Of a stretch of DNA of 64,000 bases, positions 46,901 through 56,840 are shown piece by piece. Origin of the DNA: Sulfitobacter faviae (GTDB lineage Bacteria; Pseudomonadota; Alphaproteobacteria; Rhodobacterales; Rhodobacteraceae); assembly GCF_029870955.1 (NCBI RefSeq), contig NZ_PGFQ01000001.1:1612001-1676000 (forward strand), written 5' to 3'. The number at the start of each line of letters is the position of its first letter. Within the stretch, counting starts at the first letter, position 1. Position numbers and translations under genes: made by a program. The notes below the pieces were generated by a model. It made no database searches. It worked only from the letters and a program-made list of their open reading frames with translations, and was not told the origin of the DNA.

Positions 46901-47202
46901 AGGAAGCTGTCGATCTCCAGCGTATCGACATAATGCGCGAAATCGCTGGCTGTCACCTCGTCCGAGGCGTTCATGAAGGCGGCAATGCCATTGAGGCTTT
47001 GCAAATAGGTATGCATTCGCGCATCAAGGCTTTTCAGGCTTTCCTCGGCGATGCGATCAAAGGCCCGGTCGGCGGCGGCATCATTGCTGCGACTGCTGTA
47101 GAGGAACACCCCAAAGGTGATGGCGAGACATCCGAGAAAGAGTATGAATTCGGGTCGCCGCACCAGTTCAAGCCTTTGTTTCTGGCCACCAATTGGCGGC
47201 AA
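43963..47202 (-). CDS. CHASE-PAS hybrid histidine kinase with C-terminal receiver
   Basis: 1079 residues. Helix at about 19-36, periplasmic CHASE domain (about 65-290, with LPGINGIGFVAPV and VIQYIYPQGPN), helix at about 306-326, then several PAS domains (from about 350 to 700), HisKA (SHELRTPLTSIKG), HATPase (NACKYS, GGTGLGLNIT) and a receiver with D1014 in LDWSLPDGD. CHASE domains bind extracellular small molecules. The start is uncertain: TTG at 47202 after GGGGAAAG is the best fit, as no in-frame ATG lies before the first helix. Upstream of the PAS kinase on the same strand. Confidence 0.88.
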   Translation of the reverse strand: MPPIGGQKQRLELVRRPEFILFLGCLAITFGVFLYSSRSNDAAADRAFDRIAEESLKSLDARMHTYLQSLNGIAAFMNASDEVTASDFAHYVDTLEIDSFLPGINGIGFVAPVARGTEEAFIEKVTALGIEDFRIHPDTGNAEKMVIQYIYPQGPNAEAVGLDISFNEDRRRAALRARETREPKLTPRILLVQDKTRQPGFLLLRPVFAADNSPAQETAGFIGWVYAPFVGANLLSGLTPAQGESYDIQVYDGLTTAPENRIFDSTPEGIATGHHSITQTIERFGRPWTVVHVSTASFDRATHSAVPEILLVSGILLAILFFVAFRSLRQRSAALSELAVLRERQIDAHEEENRAVIENAVTPIFLLDSNDRVLFANQAALVCFGYGHEALKGMEFGELVTDLVEDHDHEQVNAAGKTCFGQDLKLDLQRNNWTTHTGERRVTAIVRDLTSELAVQDELARNKALYDLALEGAQIGVFDIDLRTGKSEVSDTWRRILGMADFERLPDPQGEFLKRVHPDDLPLLTQTDQACISGQQQRSVTEYRLKIGTGEWRWMRSDAVVTERDENGTALRMVGTQTDVTDIVHARNALETSERRFRQVLAAAPVGMAILGEGGVFNSVNSALCTLCGYSEEELLSNTKLGDLMPEGDLQKLYGEVRGLVDSRSSQTYQAEYRITHKLGYERWGLFNVSWTYDKNARGYVFIVQINDITDQKKLEQIKSEFVSTVSHELRTPLTSIKGALGLIDTTDNSRFLPAHIRLIDIARSNADRLSHIVNDILDLEKISSGEVQFDFHDVDLNKVITDSVNEMSPFAITHSNTLGLQLPDKPLTVRVDESRTRQVLANLISNACKYSDAESEVQIRAERLGDRAIVFIQNTGPGVPENFRPRIFQAFSQADGSDTRAKGGTGLGLNITRQIIKRQGGTIGFESIPNGVTVFWFTCPIAEAQTAQTPASPDVEVEERDTKLRVLHIEDDIDFAEVIRTGLDSVAEVTNVTNLAQARQLIGQDELDVVILDWSLPDGDARSLLEDITRLHPAAKIISLSADNNREPDPRVGINLVKSRSGISSVVNSITGTTARAS

Positions 47203-47443
47203 AATCTTTCCCCGGAATGAGCGTCGCGCATCGCGGGAGGGGTATGTCCAATCCGGTCATATTCACTCATGGGTCGAAAAAATCAACAAACGGATTCGCC
47301 GCGCATGCAAAGCGCGGTGATTGTGGCTTTGCGGCAAAAGCCGCGGGAGGCCGGGCGATTTACGGCAGGGATTGTGACCCGTCACCGCGCGCTCTACCAA
47401 TAACGGGCCGGGGAGGCGGGGCAGAATATCGGGAGAGAGCGCC

Positions 47444-49043
47444 ATGAACGACGAGACGCAGCTAGAGGGCCGCTATGTCGGTGCGGGCACCGCGGGCTGT
47501 GTCTTGGCCAACCGTCTCAGCGCCGATCCGGCCAATCGGGTTCTGCTGCTCGAAGCCGGGGGGATGACAACTATCACTGGGTGAAGGTGCCGGTGGGATA
47601 TCTTTACTGTATCGGCAACCCGCGCACGGATTGGATGATGAAAACCGCGCCCGAGGCGGGGTTGAACGGGCGCTCTTTGGCCTATCCGCGGGGCAAGGTG
47701 CTGGGCGGCTGCTCTTCGGTGAACGGCATGATTTACATGCGCGGGCAGGCGGCGGACTATGACCATTGGCGGCAACTGGGCAATGCCGGGTGGAGCTGGG
47801 ACGACGTGCTGCCCTATTTCCTGAAATCCGAGGATCACCATGCGGGCGGCAGCGCGATGCACCGCGCGGGGGCGAGTGGAAGGTCAGCAAGCAGCGCCTG
47901 CGGTGGGACATTCTGGAGGCCGTGCAAGACGGCGCGCGGGAGTTCGGGATCGAGCCGCGGGCCGATTTCAACGATGGCAACAACGAAGGTTCGGGCTTTT
48001 TCGAGGTGAACCAGAAGGGCGGGGTGCGTTGGAACACGGCGCGCGGTTTCCTGCGCCCGGCGATGAAACGCCCCAACCTGCGGGTGATCACCCATGCCCA
48101 TACCGATGGGCTGGTCTTGGACGGCAAGCGCGCGACCGGCGTGCGTTTCACCCATAAGGGCCGCGCGATGCGCGCCGAGGCCGAGGGCGAAGTGTTGCTT
48201 TCGGCAGGGGCGATCAATTCGCCCAAGATCCTTGAGCTGTCGGGGATCGGGCAGGGTGACCTTTTGAGCGGCATGGGGATCAACACGCTGCACGATCTAC
48301 CCGGCGTTGGGGAGAACCTTCAGGACCATTTGCTAATCCGCACTGTCTACAAGGTACAGAACACCAAAACGCTCAACACGATGACCCATTCGATCTTGGG
48401 CAAGGGCCGGATGGGGTTGGAATACCTCCTGCGCCGCAGCGGTCCCTTGGCGATGGCGCCCAGCCAGTTCGGCATGTTCACCAAGTCCGACCCCGCGCTT
48501 GAGACGCCGGATCTGGAGTATCACGTGCAACCCCTGTCGACCGACAAGCTGGGTGATCCGCTGCACCCGTTCCCGGCGATCACCGTCTCGGTCTGTAACC
48601 TGCGGCCCGAAAGCATCGGCAGTTGCCATCTCACCAGCCGCGACAGCGCGGTGCAGCCCGATATCCGGCTGAACTACCTTTCTGCCGAGAATGACAAACG
48701 CGTGGCGGTCACGGCGATGAAACAGGCGCGTCACATCATGACGGCCAAGGCGCTGCACCCCTATGCGCCCGAGGAAATCCTGCCCGGCCCCGCCGTGCAG
48801 AGCGACGAAGACCTGCTCGACAAGGCGCGCGACATCGCCACGACGATTTTCCACCCCGTCGGCACCTGCAAGATGGGCAGCGATCCGATGGCGGTGGTCG
48901 ATAGCGATCTGCGGGTGCATGGCTTAGGCGGTCTGCGTGTCGTGGATGCGTCGATCATGCCCAAGATCGTCTCGGGCAACACGGCTTCGCCGACGGTGAT
49001 GATCGCCGAAAAGGCTGCCGATGCCATTCTGGCGGGGCGGTAG
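47444..49043 (+). CDS. GMC-family FAD oxidoreductase, choline dehydrogenase type (two sequence frameshifts)
   Basis: 533 residues after adding two bases. FAD-binding [35 protein letters not shown], and C-terminal HPVGTCKMG and [17 protein letters not shown] with the catalytic histidine. Breaks: six G at 47558-47563 (joins LLLEAGG to DDNYHWVKV) and five G at 47868-47872 (joins MHRAGG to EWKVSKQ). The first strand reads RYVGAG where the family has two more residues (YVxVGAG), an in-frame loss that could be real or a sequence error. Substrate is an alcohol; choline itself is not proven. Confidence 0.85.
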
Positions 49044-49046
49044 GCG

Positions 49047-50011
49047 ATGCTGACCACGCGGCTAACCAAACGGCTGGGGATCGACCACCCGGTTATCCAA
49101 GCGCCGATGGCCTTTGCCGCAGGCGGGCGGTTGGCGGCGGCGGTTTCAGGCGCGGGCGGTTTGGGGATGATCGGCGGGGCCTATGACGCCGGCGATTGGA
49201 TCGCCGAGCAGATGGATGTGGCGGGCAACCAATCGGTCGGCTGCGGTTTCATCACTTGGAAGCTGCGAGAGCATCCGCAGGCGCTGGAACAAGCGCTCGA
49301 CCGTGATCCGGCGGCGATCTTTCTTTCCTTCGGCGACCCGGCAGAGTTCCTCCCCGCGATCCGCGCGACAAAGGTGCCGTTGATCTGTCAGGTGCAAACC
49401 CTGCGCGATGCCGCCCATGCGATTGATCTGGGGGCCGAGATCATCGTCGCCCAAGGGGCCGAGGCTGGCGGCCACGGCGAGAAACGCGCGACCTTTACCC
49501 TCGTGCCCGAAGTCGCGGATCACATCGCCCGCCATGCGCCCGAGGTGCTGCTTTGCGCCGCAGGCGGCGTCGCGGATGGGCGCGGGTTGGCGGCGGCACT
49601 GATGTTGGGGGCCGACGGTGTGGTCGTCGGCTCGCGCTTCTGGGCCTCGGAAGAGGCGCTGGTGCATCCCGCGATGCGAGAGGCCGCGCTCAAGGCCAGC
49701 GGCGACGACACGCTGCGCAGCACCGTGACCGACATCATGCGCGGCTATGATTGGCCCAAACGCTACACGGGCCGTGTTTTGCGCAACGATTTCACCGACC
49801 GCTGGCATGACGACCCCGACGGGCTGCGCGCCGCGCTGGCGCAGGAGCTGCCGCGCTGGCAGGCGGCGGTGGCCGCGGGGATGCCCGCACCGCCAACGCT
49901 TTTGTCGGAGAGGTGGCGGGGCTGATCTGTGCGGTCAGCCCCGCCGCCGATATCCTGCGCGATATCGTCCAAGGGGCCGAAACGGCCTTGGGCCAGACCT
50001 TCACCCGGTAA
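49047..50011 (+). CDS. Nitronate monooxygenase family protein (one sequence frameshift)
   Basis: 321 residues after correction. FMN-dependent TIM barrel related to 2-nitropropane dioxygenase: IQAPMAFAAGG, AQGAEAGGHG with the catalytic histidine, CAAGGVADGRGLAAAL and GSRFWASEEA. The frame breaks at four G (49877-49880); one more base gives AGDARTANAFVGEVAG and ends DIVQGAETALGQTFTR. Starts 3 bases after the GMC gene, probably one operon. Confidence 0.87.
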
Positions 50012-50037
50012 CGGGTCTGGGGTCGGGCCAAGGCGGC

Positions 50038-50901
50038 TTAGCTGTGATCTTCGACCTCTTCGCGGCCCGGCACATGTTCGCGGGCGGGGGCGGTCTCCCA
50101 ATTCTCGATCACCTCCATCGCTTCATCCGCGCTTTCGACAAAGCGGAACAGCTCGAGGTCTTCGGCTGAGATCGTGCCCGCATCGGCCAGCGCGTCCCAG
50201 TTGATGATCTTTTCCCAGAACTCACGGCCAAACAGCAAGAAGGGCACCCGGTTCATGCGGCCCGTTTGGATCAGCGTCAGCGCCTCAAAGAGTTCGTCCA
50301 TCGTGCCGAAACCACCGGGGAAGACGCAGATCGCGCGGGCACGCATCAGGAAATGCATCTTGCGGATCGCGAAGTAGTGGAAGTTGAAGCATAGCTCGGG
50401 CGTGACATATTCGTTGGGCGCCTGCTCGAACGGCAGCACGATGTTGAGCCCGATGGAATGGCCGCCCGCGTCCAGCGCGCCGCGGTTGCCCGCCTCCATC
50501 ACACCCGGCCCGCCGCCGGTCACGATGACATTCTCGGTGCCGCCGCTTTCCATCGACTTTTCGGTCATCAGCCGGGCAAAGGTGCGCGTCTCGTCATAAA
50601 AACGCGACAGATCGGCCAGCGTCTTGGTCCGAGCGGTGTGTTTTTCGGCCGGTTCGGGAATGCGCGCGCCGCCAAAGAGCACGATGGTGGATTGGATGCC
50701 ATGGGCGTCCAGCAGCAGCTCGGGCTTGAGAAGCTCCAGTTGCAGGCGCACCGGGCGCAGCTCATCGCGGCACATGAAGTCATCGTCGGTAAAGGCCAGA
50801 CGATAGGCAGGCGCGCGGGTTTGCGGCGTGTCGGGGGCGTCTTGGGCTTTGGCGCGGTCCACATTGGCGCGGCGCAGGGGGTGGCGGTGTTCGTCGGTCA
50901 T
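50038..50901 (-). CDS. LOG-family protein (cytokinin riboside 5'-monophosphate phosphoribohydrolase-like)
   Basis: 287-residue Rossmann protein with [16 protein letters not shown] and the PGGxGTxxE signature as [13 protein letters not shown]. These bind the phosphate and ribose of an N6-modified or plain AMP and release the base. Formerly called lysine decarboxylase-like, but no decarboxylase function is implied. The start MTDEHRH at 50901 is chosen; a further 14 codons upstream look unconserved. Divergent from dapD. Confidence 0.88.
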   Translation of the reverse strand: MTDEHRHPLRRANVDRAKAQDAPDTPQTRAPAYRLAFTDDDFMCRDELRPVRLQLELLKPELLLDAHGIQSTIVLFGGARIPEPAEKHTARTKTLADLSRFYDETRTFARLMTEKSMESGGTENVIVTGGGPGVMEAGNRGALDAGGHSIGLNIVLPFEQAPNEYVTPELCFNFHYFAIRKMHFLMRARAICVFPGGFGTMDELFEALTLIQTGRMNRVPFLLFGREFWEKIINWDALADAGTISAEDLELFRFVESADEAMEVIENWETAPAREHVPGREEVEDHS

Positions 50902-51008
50902 CCTCGGGTCTTTCCTTGGTCTGGGGCTTGGCTCAGGTGGCACGATGGCCGCTTAGGTCAAGATGCCCTGTTGTTCGGCGAATGACCACGCCCCTCATCG
51001 CCCGGCAA

Positions 51009-51037
51009 TTGCACCCTAGGCAGTGCAAGGCTATAGC
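51009..51037 (+). promoter_or_regulatory. Possible dapD promoter
   Basis: TTGCAC (51009-51014), 17-base spacer, TATAGC (51032-51037), 38 bases before the dapD start. A short inverted repeat TTGCA..TGCAA overlaps it. Confidence 0.35.
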
Positions 51038-51074
51038 CCTCAAAAGGCCTTTTCATCATTCGGAGACTTGCCCC

Positions 51075-51902
51075 ATGTCCAACGCCCAACTTGAAACCGC
51101 CATCGAAGCCGCTTGGGATACCCGCGATCAGATTACATCCGCCACCACTGGCGAAGTGCGCGACGCCATCGAAGAGACGCTGAACGCGCTCGACAGCGGC
51201 AAGCTGCGCGTGGCGGAAAAGCAGGACGACGGTCAGTGGCACGTCAATCAGTGGGCCAAGAAGGCCGTGCTGCTGGGCTTCCGCATCAAGGACATGGAAC
51301 ATCAAGAAGGCGGCCCGCAGGGCGCTGGCTGGTGGGACAAGGTCGACAGCAAGTTCAAAGGCTGGGGCGATGCCGAGTGGAAAGAGGCGGGCTTCCGCGC
51401 CGTGCCGAACTGCGTCGTGCGCCGCTCGGCCTATATCGCGCCGGGCGTGGTGCTGATGCCGTCTTTCGTGAACATCGGCGCCTATGTCGATTCTGGCACC
51501 ATGGTCGACACATGGGCCACCGTCGGCTCCTGCGCGCAGATCGGTAAGAACGTGCACCTTTCCGGCGGCGTCGGCATCGGCGGCGTGTTGGAGCCGATGC
51601 AGGCGGGGCCGACCATCATCGAAGACAATTGCTTCATCGGCGCACGGTCGGAAGTCGTCGAAGGCTGCATCGTGCGCGAAGGCTCGGTGCTGGGCATGGG
51701 CGTCTTCATCGGCCAGTCGACCAAGATCGTCGACCGCGAGACCGGTGAGATCATGTATGGCGAAGTGCCCGCAGGTTCGGTCGTCGTGGCGGGCACCATG
51801 CCGTCGAAGAACAACGTGAACCTCTACTGCGCCGTGATCGTGAAACGGGTGGACGCCAAGACCCGCTCCAAAACCTCGATCAACGAGCTGCTGCGCGACT
51901 GA
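51075..51902 (+). CDS. dapD: Tetrahydrodipicolinate N-succinyltransferase
   Basis: 275 residues, the family length. Left-handed beta-helix hexapeptides, [20 protein letters not shown] through [21 protein letters not shown]. Uses succinyl-CoA in the lysine/diaminopimelate pathway. The ATG at 51075 matches the known N terminus ([14 protein letters not shown]). DapE, two steps later, is coded 0.8 kb downstream. Confidence 0.97.
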   Translation: MSNAQLETAIEAAWDTRDQITSATTGEVRDAIEETLNALDSGKLRVAEKQDDGQWHVNQWAKKAVLLGFRIKDMEHQEGGPQGAGWWDKVDSKFKGWGDAEWKEAGFRAVPNCVVRRSAYIAPGVVLMPSFVNIGAYVDSGTMVDTWATVGSCAQIGKNVHLSGGVGIGGVLEPMQAGPTIIEDNCFIGARSEVVEGCIVREGSVLGMGVFIGQSTKIVDRETGEIMYGEVPAGSVVVAGTMPSKNNVNLYCAVIVKRVDAKTRSKTSINELLRD

Positions 51903-51959
51903 ACGGAACCAAATACCCCGTCATGGCGTTGAGACCTGAATTTAAAGGAGATTGACGAC

Positions 51960-52214
51960 ATGACGGGTATCGGTTGGTTTGCCGCAATCATCGTGGGCGG
52001 CCTTGCGGGCTGGATCGCGGAAAAGATCATGAAATCGGACATGGGTCTGATCATGAACATCATCCTCGGCATTCTGGGTGCCTTGGTCGCGAACTGGCTC
52101 TTGATGCTGATCGTTGGCAGCACGCTGGGCGGTTGGTTCGGTCAGTTGGTGGTGGGCGTCATCGGTGCCTGCCTGCTGATCTGGGTCACACGGATGGTCC
52201 GCGGCAAGACTTAA
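51960..52214 (+). CDS. Small membrane protein, GlsB/YeaQ/YmgE family
   Basis: 84 residues, three hydrophobic segments: WFAAIIVGGLAGWIA, the IMNIILGILGALVAN region and LGGWFGQLVVGVIGACLL, with a short charged end. Family once called transglycosylase-associated, function unknown; often stress-induced. AAAGGAG is 8 bases before the ATG. Confidence 0.85.
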   Translation: MTGIGWFAAIIVGGLAGWIAEKIMKSDMGLIMNIILGILGALVANWLLMLIVGSTLGGWFGQLVVGVIGACLLIWVTRMVRGKT

Positions 52215-52257
52215 GGGCAGGGGCGCGGCCCCTTTCCAAATCCAAGTGAAAAGGTTA

Positions 52258-52283
52258 GGGCTGCCGAAAGCAATCGGCGGCCC
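52258..52283 (+). repeat. Hairpin just before the 112-residue protein gene
   Basis: GGGCTGCCGA (52258-52267) and TCGGCGGCCC (52274-52283), one G-T pair, loop 6. It ends 5 bases before the next start and takes the place of a ribosome site. It may be a weak terminator of the previous gene or control translation of the next one. Confidence 0.45.
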
Positions 52284-52288
52284 TTATC

Positions 52289-52627
52289 ATGTCTGAACCC
52301 AAGAAAACCAAGAAACCTTCGCGCCAGCAGGTCTTTACCCTTTTGGTTCAGATTGGCCGCAAAGACGGTGACGGTCTGCCCGACAAGGCCACGGGTGCTG
52401 CGCTGATGTGTTTCGCCTCCGGCATTGATGAGGCCGAAGCCGTGCGCGAGACGGTGGCGATCCTCAAACAGGCCGATACCAACCCGCTTGACGTGACCGG
52501 CTATGGCACGCTGGAAGAGCGCGAGGCCGAAGGTCAGGAGATCGACGCCGAGGAGCGCGCCCTGATGCAGCGCGCTTTGGAAGAAAACTCGGTCATCGTC
52601 GCGCAGATGACCCCCTTTTACGACTGA
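52289..52627 (+). CDS. Conserved-looking protein of unknown function
   Basis: 112 residues, no signal peptide or membrane segment, Lys-rich start (MSEPKKTKKPSRQQVF), then predicted helices with an acidic C-terminal half (LEEREAEGQEIDAEERA). Codon use and GC match neighbours, supporting a real gene. I do not recognise a family. No clear ribosome site precedes the ATG; a hairpin ends 5 bases before it. Located between the GlsB-like gene and dapE. Confidence 0.65.
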   Translation: MSEPKKTKKPSRQQVFTLLVQIGRKDGDGLPDKATGAALMCFASGIDEAEAVRETVAILKQADTNPLDVTGYGTLEEREAEGQEIDAEERALMQRALEENSVIVAQMTPFYD

Positions 52628-52728
52628 CCCTCGCCCCACACGGGGAATTGCAATGCGCCCCCTTGGCATTGGCGCGATTTGCCCACACAAGTTACCGGAC
52701 AAGCGATAACCCCTGAAAAGGAGCCGAT

Positions 52729-53873
52729 ATGTCCGGTCTCGACCCTGTTGATCTTACCGCGAAACTGGTGCGCTGCGCCTCTGTCACCCCCGCGAACGAT
52801 GGGGCGCTGGAAGTGCTCGAAGAGGTGTTGGGCGCGGCGGGTTTCGACTGTACGCGCGTCGACCGGGGCGGGATCTTCAACCTCTTTGCCCGCTGGGGCA
52901 ACAAGGGCAACACCAAGTCCTTCGGCTTTAACGGCCATACCGATGTCGTGCCCATCGGGGATGAGGCGGATTGGTCGATGCCCCCTTCGGGGCCGAGATC
53001 AAGGACGGCATCATGTATGGCCGCGGCACTACGGATATGAAATCGGGCGTGGCGGCTTTCGTCGCAGCGGCGGTGGATTTCGTGAAGGACACGCCGCCCG
53101 ATGGCTCCATCGTGCTGGCGATCACCGGGGATGAAGAGGGCGATGCCCTCGACGGGACCACGGCGCTCTTGGACTACATGACGGAGAACGGCGAGCGGAT
53201 GGATGTCTGCCTTGTGGGGGAGCCGACTTGCCCCGAGACCATGGGCGATATGATCAAGATCGGGCGGCGCGGCTCGATGAACGCGCATTTCAAGGTGACT
53301 GGCAAACAGGGCCATGCGGCCTATCCGCACCGCGCCAACAACCCGCTGCCCGCGATGGTGCGGCTGATGGATCGTCTGGCCAGCCATGAGTTGGATCAGG
53401 GCAGCGATCACTTCGACCCTTCGACGCTGGCCGTGGTCACCGTGGATACTGGCAACAAGGCAACCAATGTGATCCCGGCGCAATGCCGCGGCGCGGTCAA
53501 CATCCGGTTCAACGACCACCATTCGGGCGCGAGCCTCAGCGACTGGCTGCGGGGCGAGGCGGATAAGATCGCCGAGGAATTCGGCCTGCAAGTGGATGTA
53601 GTGATCAAGATCTCCGGCGAGAGTTTCATCACCCCGCCGGGCGCCCTGTCCGATCTGGTCGCGGGCGCTGTTGAGGCTGAGACGGGCGTGAAGCCCGAGC
53701 TTTCCACCACCGGCGGCACCTCGGACGCGCGTTTCGTCAAGGCGCATTGCCCGGTGGTGGAGTTCGGTCTGGTGGGGCAGTCCATGCACCAAGTCGATGA
53801 GCATGTGCGGGTCGAACATATTGAACAGCTCAAATCCATCTACGGGCGCGTGCTGCGGAATTATTTCACGTGA
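52729..53873 (+). CDS. dapE: Succinyl-diaminopimelate desuccinylase (one sequence frameshift)
   Basis: 381-residue M20 metallopeptidase after correction. Zn motifs [19 protein letters not shown] and [13 protein letters not shown] with the catalytic Glu, and a late EHVRVEH. Hydrolyses N-succinyl-LL-diaminopimelate. The frame breaks at five C (52981-52985); one base joins DEADWSMPP to [20 protein letters not shown] precedes the ATG. The stop overlaps the next start (GTGA). Confidence 0.93.
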
Positions 53874-54439
53874 AACCAACGCTCATTGTCATGGTGAAAG
53901 AGCCGCGCCCCGGTCGGGTGAAAACCCGTCTGGGCCGCGACATCGGCATGGTCGGCGCGGCTTGGTGGTTTCGCCACCAAACGCGCCGCCTGTTGCGCCG
54001 GATCGAAGACCCTCGTTGGCAGGTGGTGCTGGCCGTGGCCCCGGATGTGGAAGGGCTGCAAAGCCGTGTCTGGCCCGCGCATCTGCCGCGCTGGCCGCAA
54101 GGGCGCGGCAACCTCGGTGACCGTATGGCGCGGATGCTGCGCCGGGCGCCGGGGCCGGCCTGTGTGATCGGGGCGGATATTCCGGGCATCAACCGCGAGG
54201 AACTGGCGCGGGCATTCGATGCGCTTGGCAACCATGACGCGGTGTTTGGCCCGGCGCCCGATGGCGGCTATTGGCTCGTGGGGCTAAAACATCCCCGCCG
54301 CGCGCCGCCCAGCCTGTTTGACGGGGTGCGCTGGTCTGGCCCCCATGCGCTGTCCGACAGCCGCGCGACCCTGCCGGGCTACCGCATTGCCGAGGTCGCC
54401 ACCCTGCGCGACGTGGACGAAATTCACGATTTGCCATGA
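53870..54439 (+). CDS. DUF2064 / TIGR04282-like glycosyltransferase-fold protein
   Basis: 189 residues. Starts at GTG overlapping the dapE stop. Nucleotide-binding start [21 protein letters not shown], then [10 protein letters not shown] and [14 protein letters not shown]. This set is typical of DUF2064 proteins, a GT-A fold group in which some members are linked to arsenosugar synthesis; no arsenic genes are seen here, so function is open. Confidence 0.82.
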   Translation: MKPTLIVMVKEPRPGRVKTRLGRDIGMVGAAWWFRHQTRRLLRRIEDPRWQVVLAVAPDVEGLQSRVWPAHLPRWPQGRGNLGDRMARMLRRAPGPACVIGADIPGINREELARAFDALGNHDAVFGPAPDGGYWLVGLKHPRRAPPSLFDGVRWSGPHALSDSRATLPGYRIAEVATLRDVDEIHDLP

Positions 54440-54470
54440 CGACAGGGGGCTGCGTGCTACCTGCTGAGGT

Positions 54471-56740
54471 ATGAGCAAGATACCCAGCAAATCCGAGATC
54501 CTCGACTGGATCGAACAGAACCCCACGCTGACCGCCAAGCGGGACATCGCCAAAGCCTTTGGCATCAAAGGCGCGGCGCGGATCGACCTGAAGCGCGTGC
54601 TGAAAGAGCTGGAGGCCGAGGGCCATCTGGAAAAGCGCAAGCGCAGCTATCAGGATCCCGACCGCCTGCCGCCGGTCTCGGTCTTGCTGGTCACGGGGCC
54701 GGACAGCGATGGCGATCTTTTTGCCAAGCCGATGGAGTGGCATGGCGAGGGGAAAGAACCCATCGTGCTGCTGATCCCGCGCGAGAGTGACCCGGCGCTT
54801 GGCGAAGGTGACCGCATTCTGGCCCGGCTGACGCTGGTAAAGGGTGAAGATCACCACTATGAAGCGCGGCTCATTCGCCGCATCGGCTCCAACCCGCGCA
54901 AGGTGCTGGGCATCTTCCGCAAAGCGGCCGAAGGCGGGCGGATCGTCCCGATCGACAAGGGCACGGATCGGGAATGGCGCGTCGGTGCCGACCATACCCA
55001 TGGCGCGAAAGACGGTGAACTGGTCGAGGCCGAGCAGGCCGGACCGAAGGCGCGTATGGGATCGCCCCGCGCACGCATCGTCGAGCGGCTGGGCGATCCG
55101 TCCGAGCCGCGCGCCGTCTCGCTCATCGCGATCCACCAGCATGGCATCCCCGACGACTTCCCCGACGATGTGATCGCACAGGCTGATGCCGCCAAGCCGC
55201 AGGGGCTGAAGGGCCGCGAAGACCTGCGCGACCTGCCGCTCATCACCATCGACCCGTCCGATGCGCGCGACCACGATGACGCCTGCTATGCCCATGCCGA
55301 CGAGGACCCGAAGAACGAAGGCGGCCATGTGCTCTGGGTCGCCATCGCGGATGTCGCCGCCTATGTCACCCCCGGCTCGCCGCTGGACCGCGAGGCGCGC
55401 AAGCGCGGCAACTCCACCTATTTCCCCGACCGCGTGGTGCCGATGCTGCCGGACCGGCTCTCGGGTGACCTCTGCTCGCTGCACGAGGGCGTGCCGCGCG
55501 CCTGTATCGCTGTGCGCATGGTGCTGGATGCCAAGGGCAACAAAATCGGCCATACGTTCCACCGTGGCCTCATGCGCTCCCCCGCCTCGCTGCATTACGA
55601 GGAAGTGCAGGACGCCATCGACGGCAACCCGAACGACCGCACCGGGCCGCTGTTGGAGCCGGTATTGAAGCCGCTCTACGCCGCCTATGACGCGCTGAAG
55701 ACCGCCCGGGCCGAGCGCCAACCGCTGGAGTTGGACCTGCCCGAACGCCGCATCGAATTGGGCGAGGATGGCAAGGTGAAGTCGGTAAACTTCCGCGAGC
55801 GGCTCGACGCGCATCGGCTGATCGAAGAGTTCATGGTCTTGGCCAATGTCGCCGCCGCCGAGACGCTGATCAAAAAGAAAACCCCGCTGCTGTTCCGCAT
55901 CCACGAGGAACCCTCGCCGGAGAAGCTCGAGTCCCTGCGTGAAACCGCACAGGCGGCGGGTTTCACGCTGGCCAAGGGGCAGGTGCTGCAAACCGCGCAT
56001 CTCAACCGGCTGCTGGATCAGGCGGCGGGCACCAATGACGCAGAGCTGATCAATCTCAGCACTCTGCGCTCGATGACGCAGGCCTATTATGGCCCCGCCC
56101 ATATCGGGCACTTCGGCCTTGCCCTGCGCTCCTACGCGCATTTCACCTCGCCCATCCGCCGCTATGCCGATCTCATCGTGCACCGCGCGCTGATCACGGC
56201 GCATGGCTGGGGCAAGGACGGGCTGACGCCCGAGGAAATCGAGGGGCTGGAGCAGACCGGCGCGCATATCTCCGACACTGAGCGCCGTTCGATGGTGGCC
56301 GAGCGTGACACGACCGACCGTTACCTCGCGGCCTTCTTGTCGGAGCGCGTGGGCAACGAGTTCACCGGTCGGATCAGCGGCATCGCGCGTTTTGGTGCCT
56401 TTGTGAAGTTGGACGAGACGGGCGCGGATGGTCTGGTGCCGATGCGCTCGCTCGGGCGGGAGTATTTCCACCACGACGCGGAGGCGCAGACGCTGATGGG
56501 CGCGGACACCGGCATGACAATCGGCCTTGGCCAGCGTGTCACCGTGCGGTTGGCCGAGGCGGTCCCCGTGACCGGGGGCATCGCGCTGGAGTTGCTTGAG
56601 ATCGAAGACCAAAAGGTCAAACAGGGCGGGGGTGGGGCCGCCGCAGCCCGGCGGGCCGTAGCAAGCCGCGCGGCAAGGCCGTGAAGGCCAAGCGCAAGAA
56701 GGACAAGATCAAACGCAAAGTGACCCGCACCCGCCGCTGA
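54471..56740 (+). CDS. rnr: Ribonuclease R (one sequence frameshift)
   Basis: 756 residues after correction. N-terminal winged helix, two OB cold-shock regions, RNB catalytic core with the aspartates of TIDPSDARDHDDACYA near residue 265 and FTSPIRRYADLIVHR, and a C-terminal S1 domain (GNEFTGRISGIARFGAFV). Degrades structured RNA 3' to 5'. The frame breaks in the GGGGGTGGGG region (56628-56637); one extra G replaces an Ala/Arg-rich end with a Lys/Arg-rich tail (KAKRKKDKIKRK) typical of RNase R, ending at 56740. Confidence 0.92.
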
Positions 56741-56840
56741 GACGGCAAACCGGCGGAGCTTCGCGGATGGCCGCCCCCTCCCTTTCCACCGGGGCGGGGC
56801 GGGCATAGGATTTGCCGTAACTCTATGAGGTGAGGCGATT

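Noticed and set aside
44887..47220. 777-codon open frame on the plus strand
   Set aside because: Antisense shadow of the hybrid kinase gene.
50038..50901. Lysine decarboxylase
   Set aside because: The PGGxGTxxE motif marks LOG nucleotide hydrolases; the older name is a mis-annotation, despite the nearby dap genes.
54189..56612. 807-codon open frame on the minus strand
   Set aside because: Antisense to rnr and the DUF2064 gene; composition typical of a shadow.
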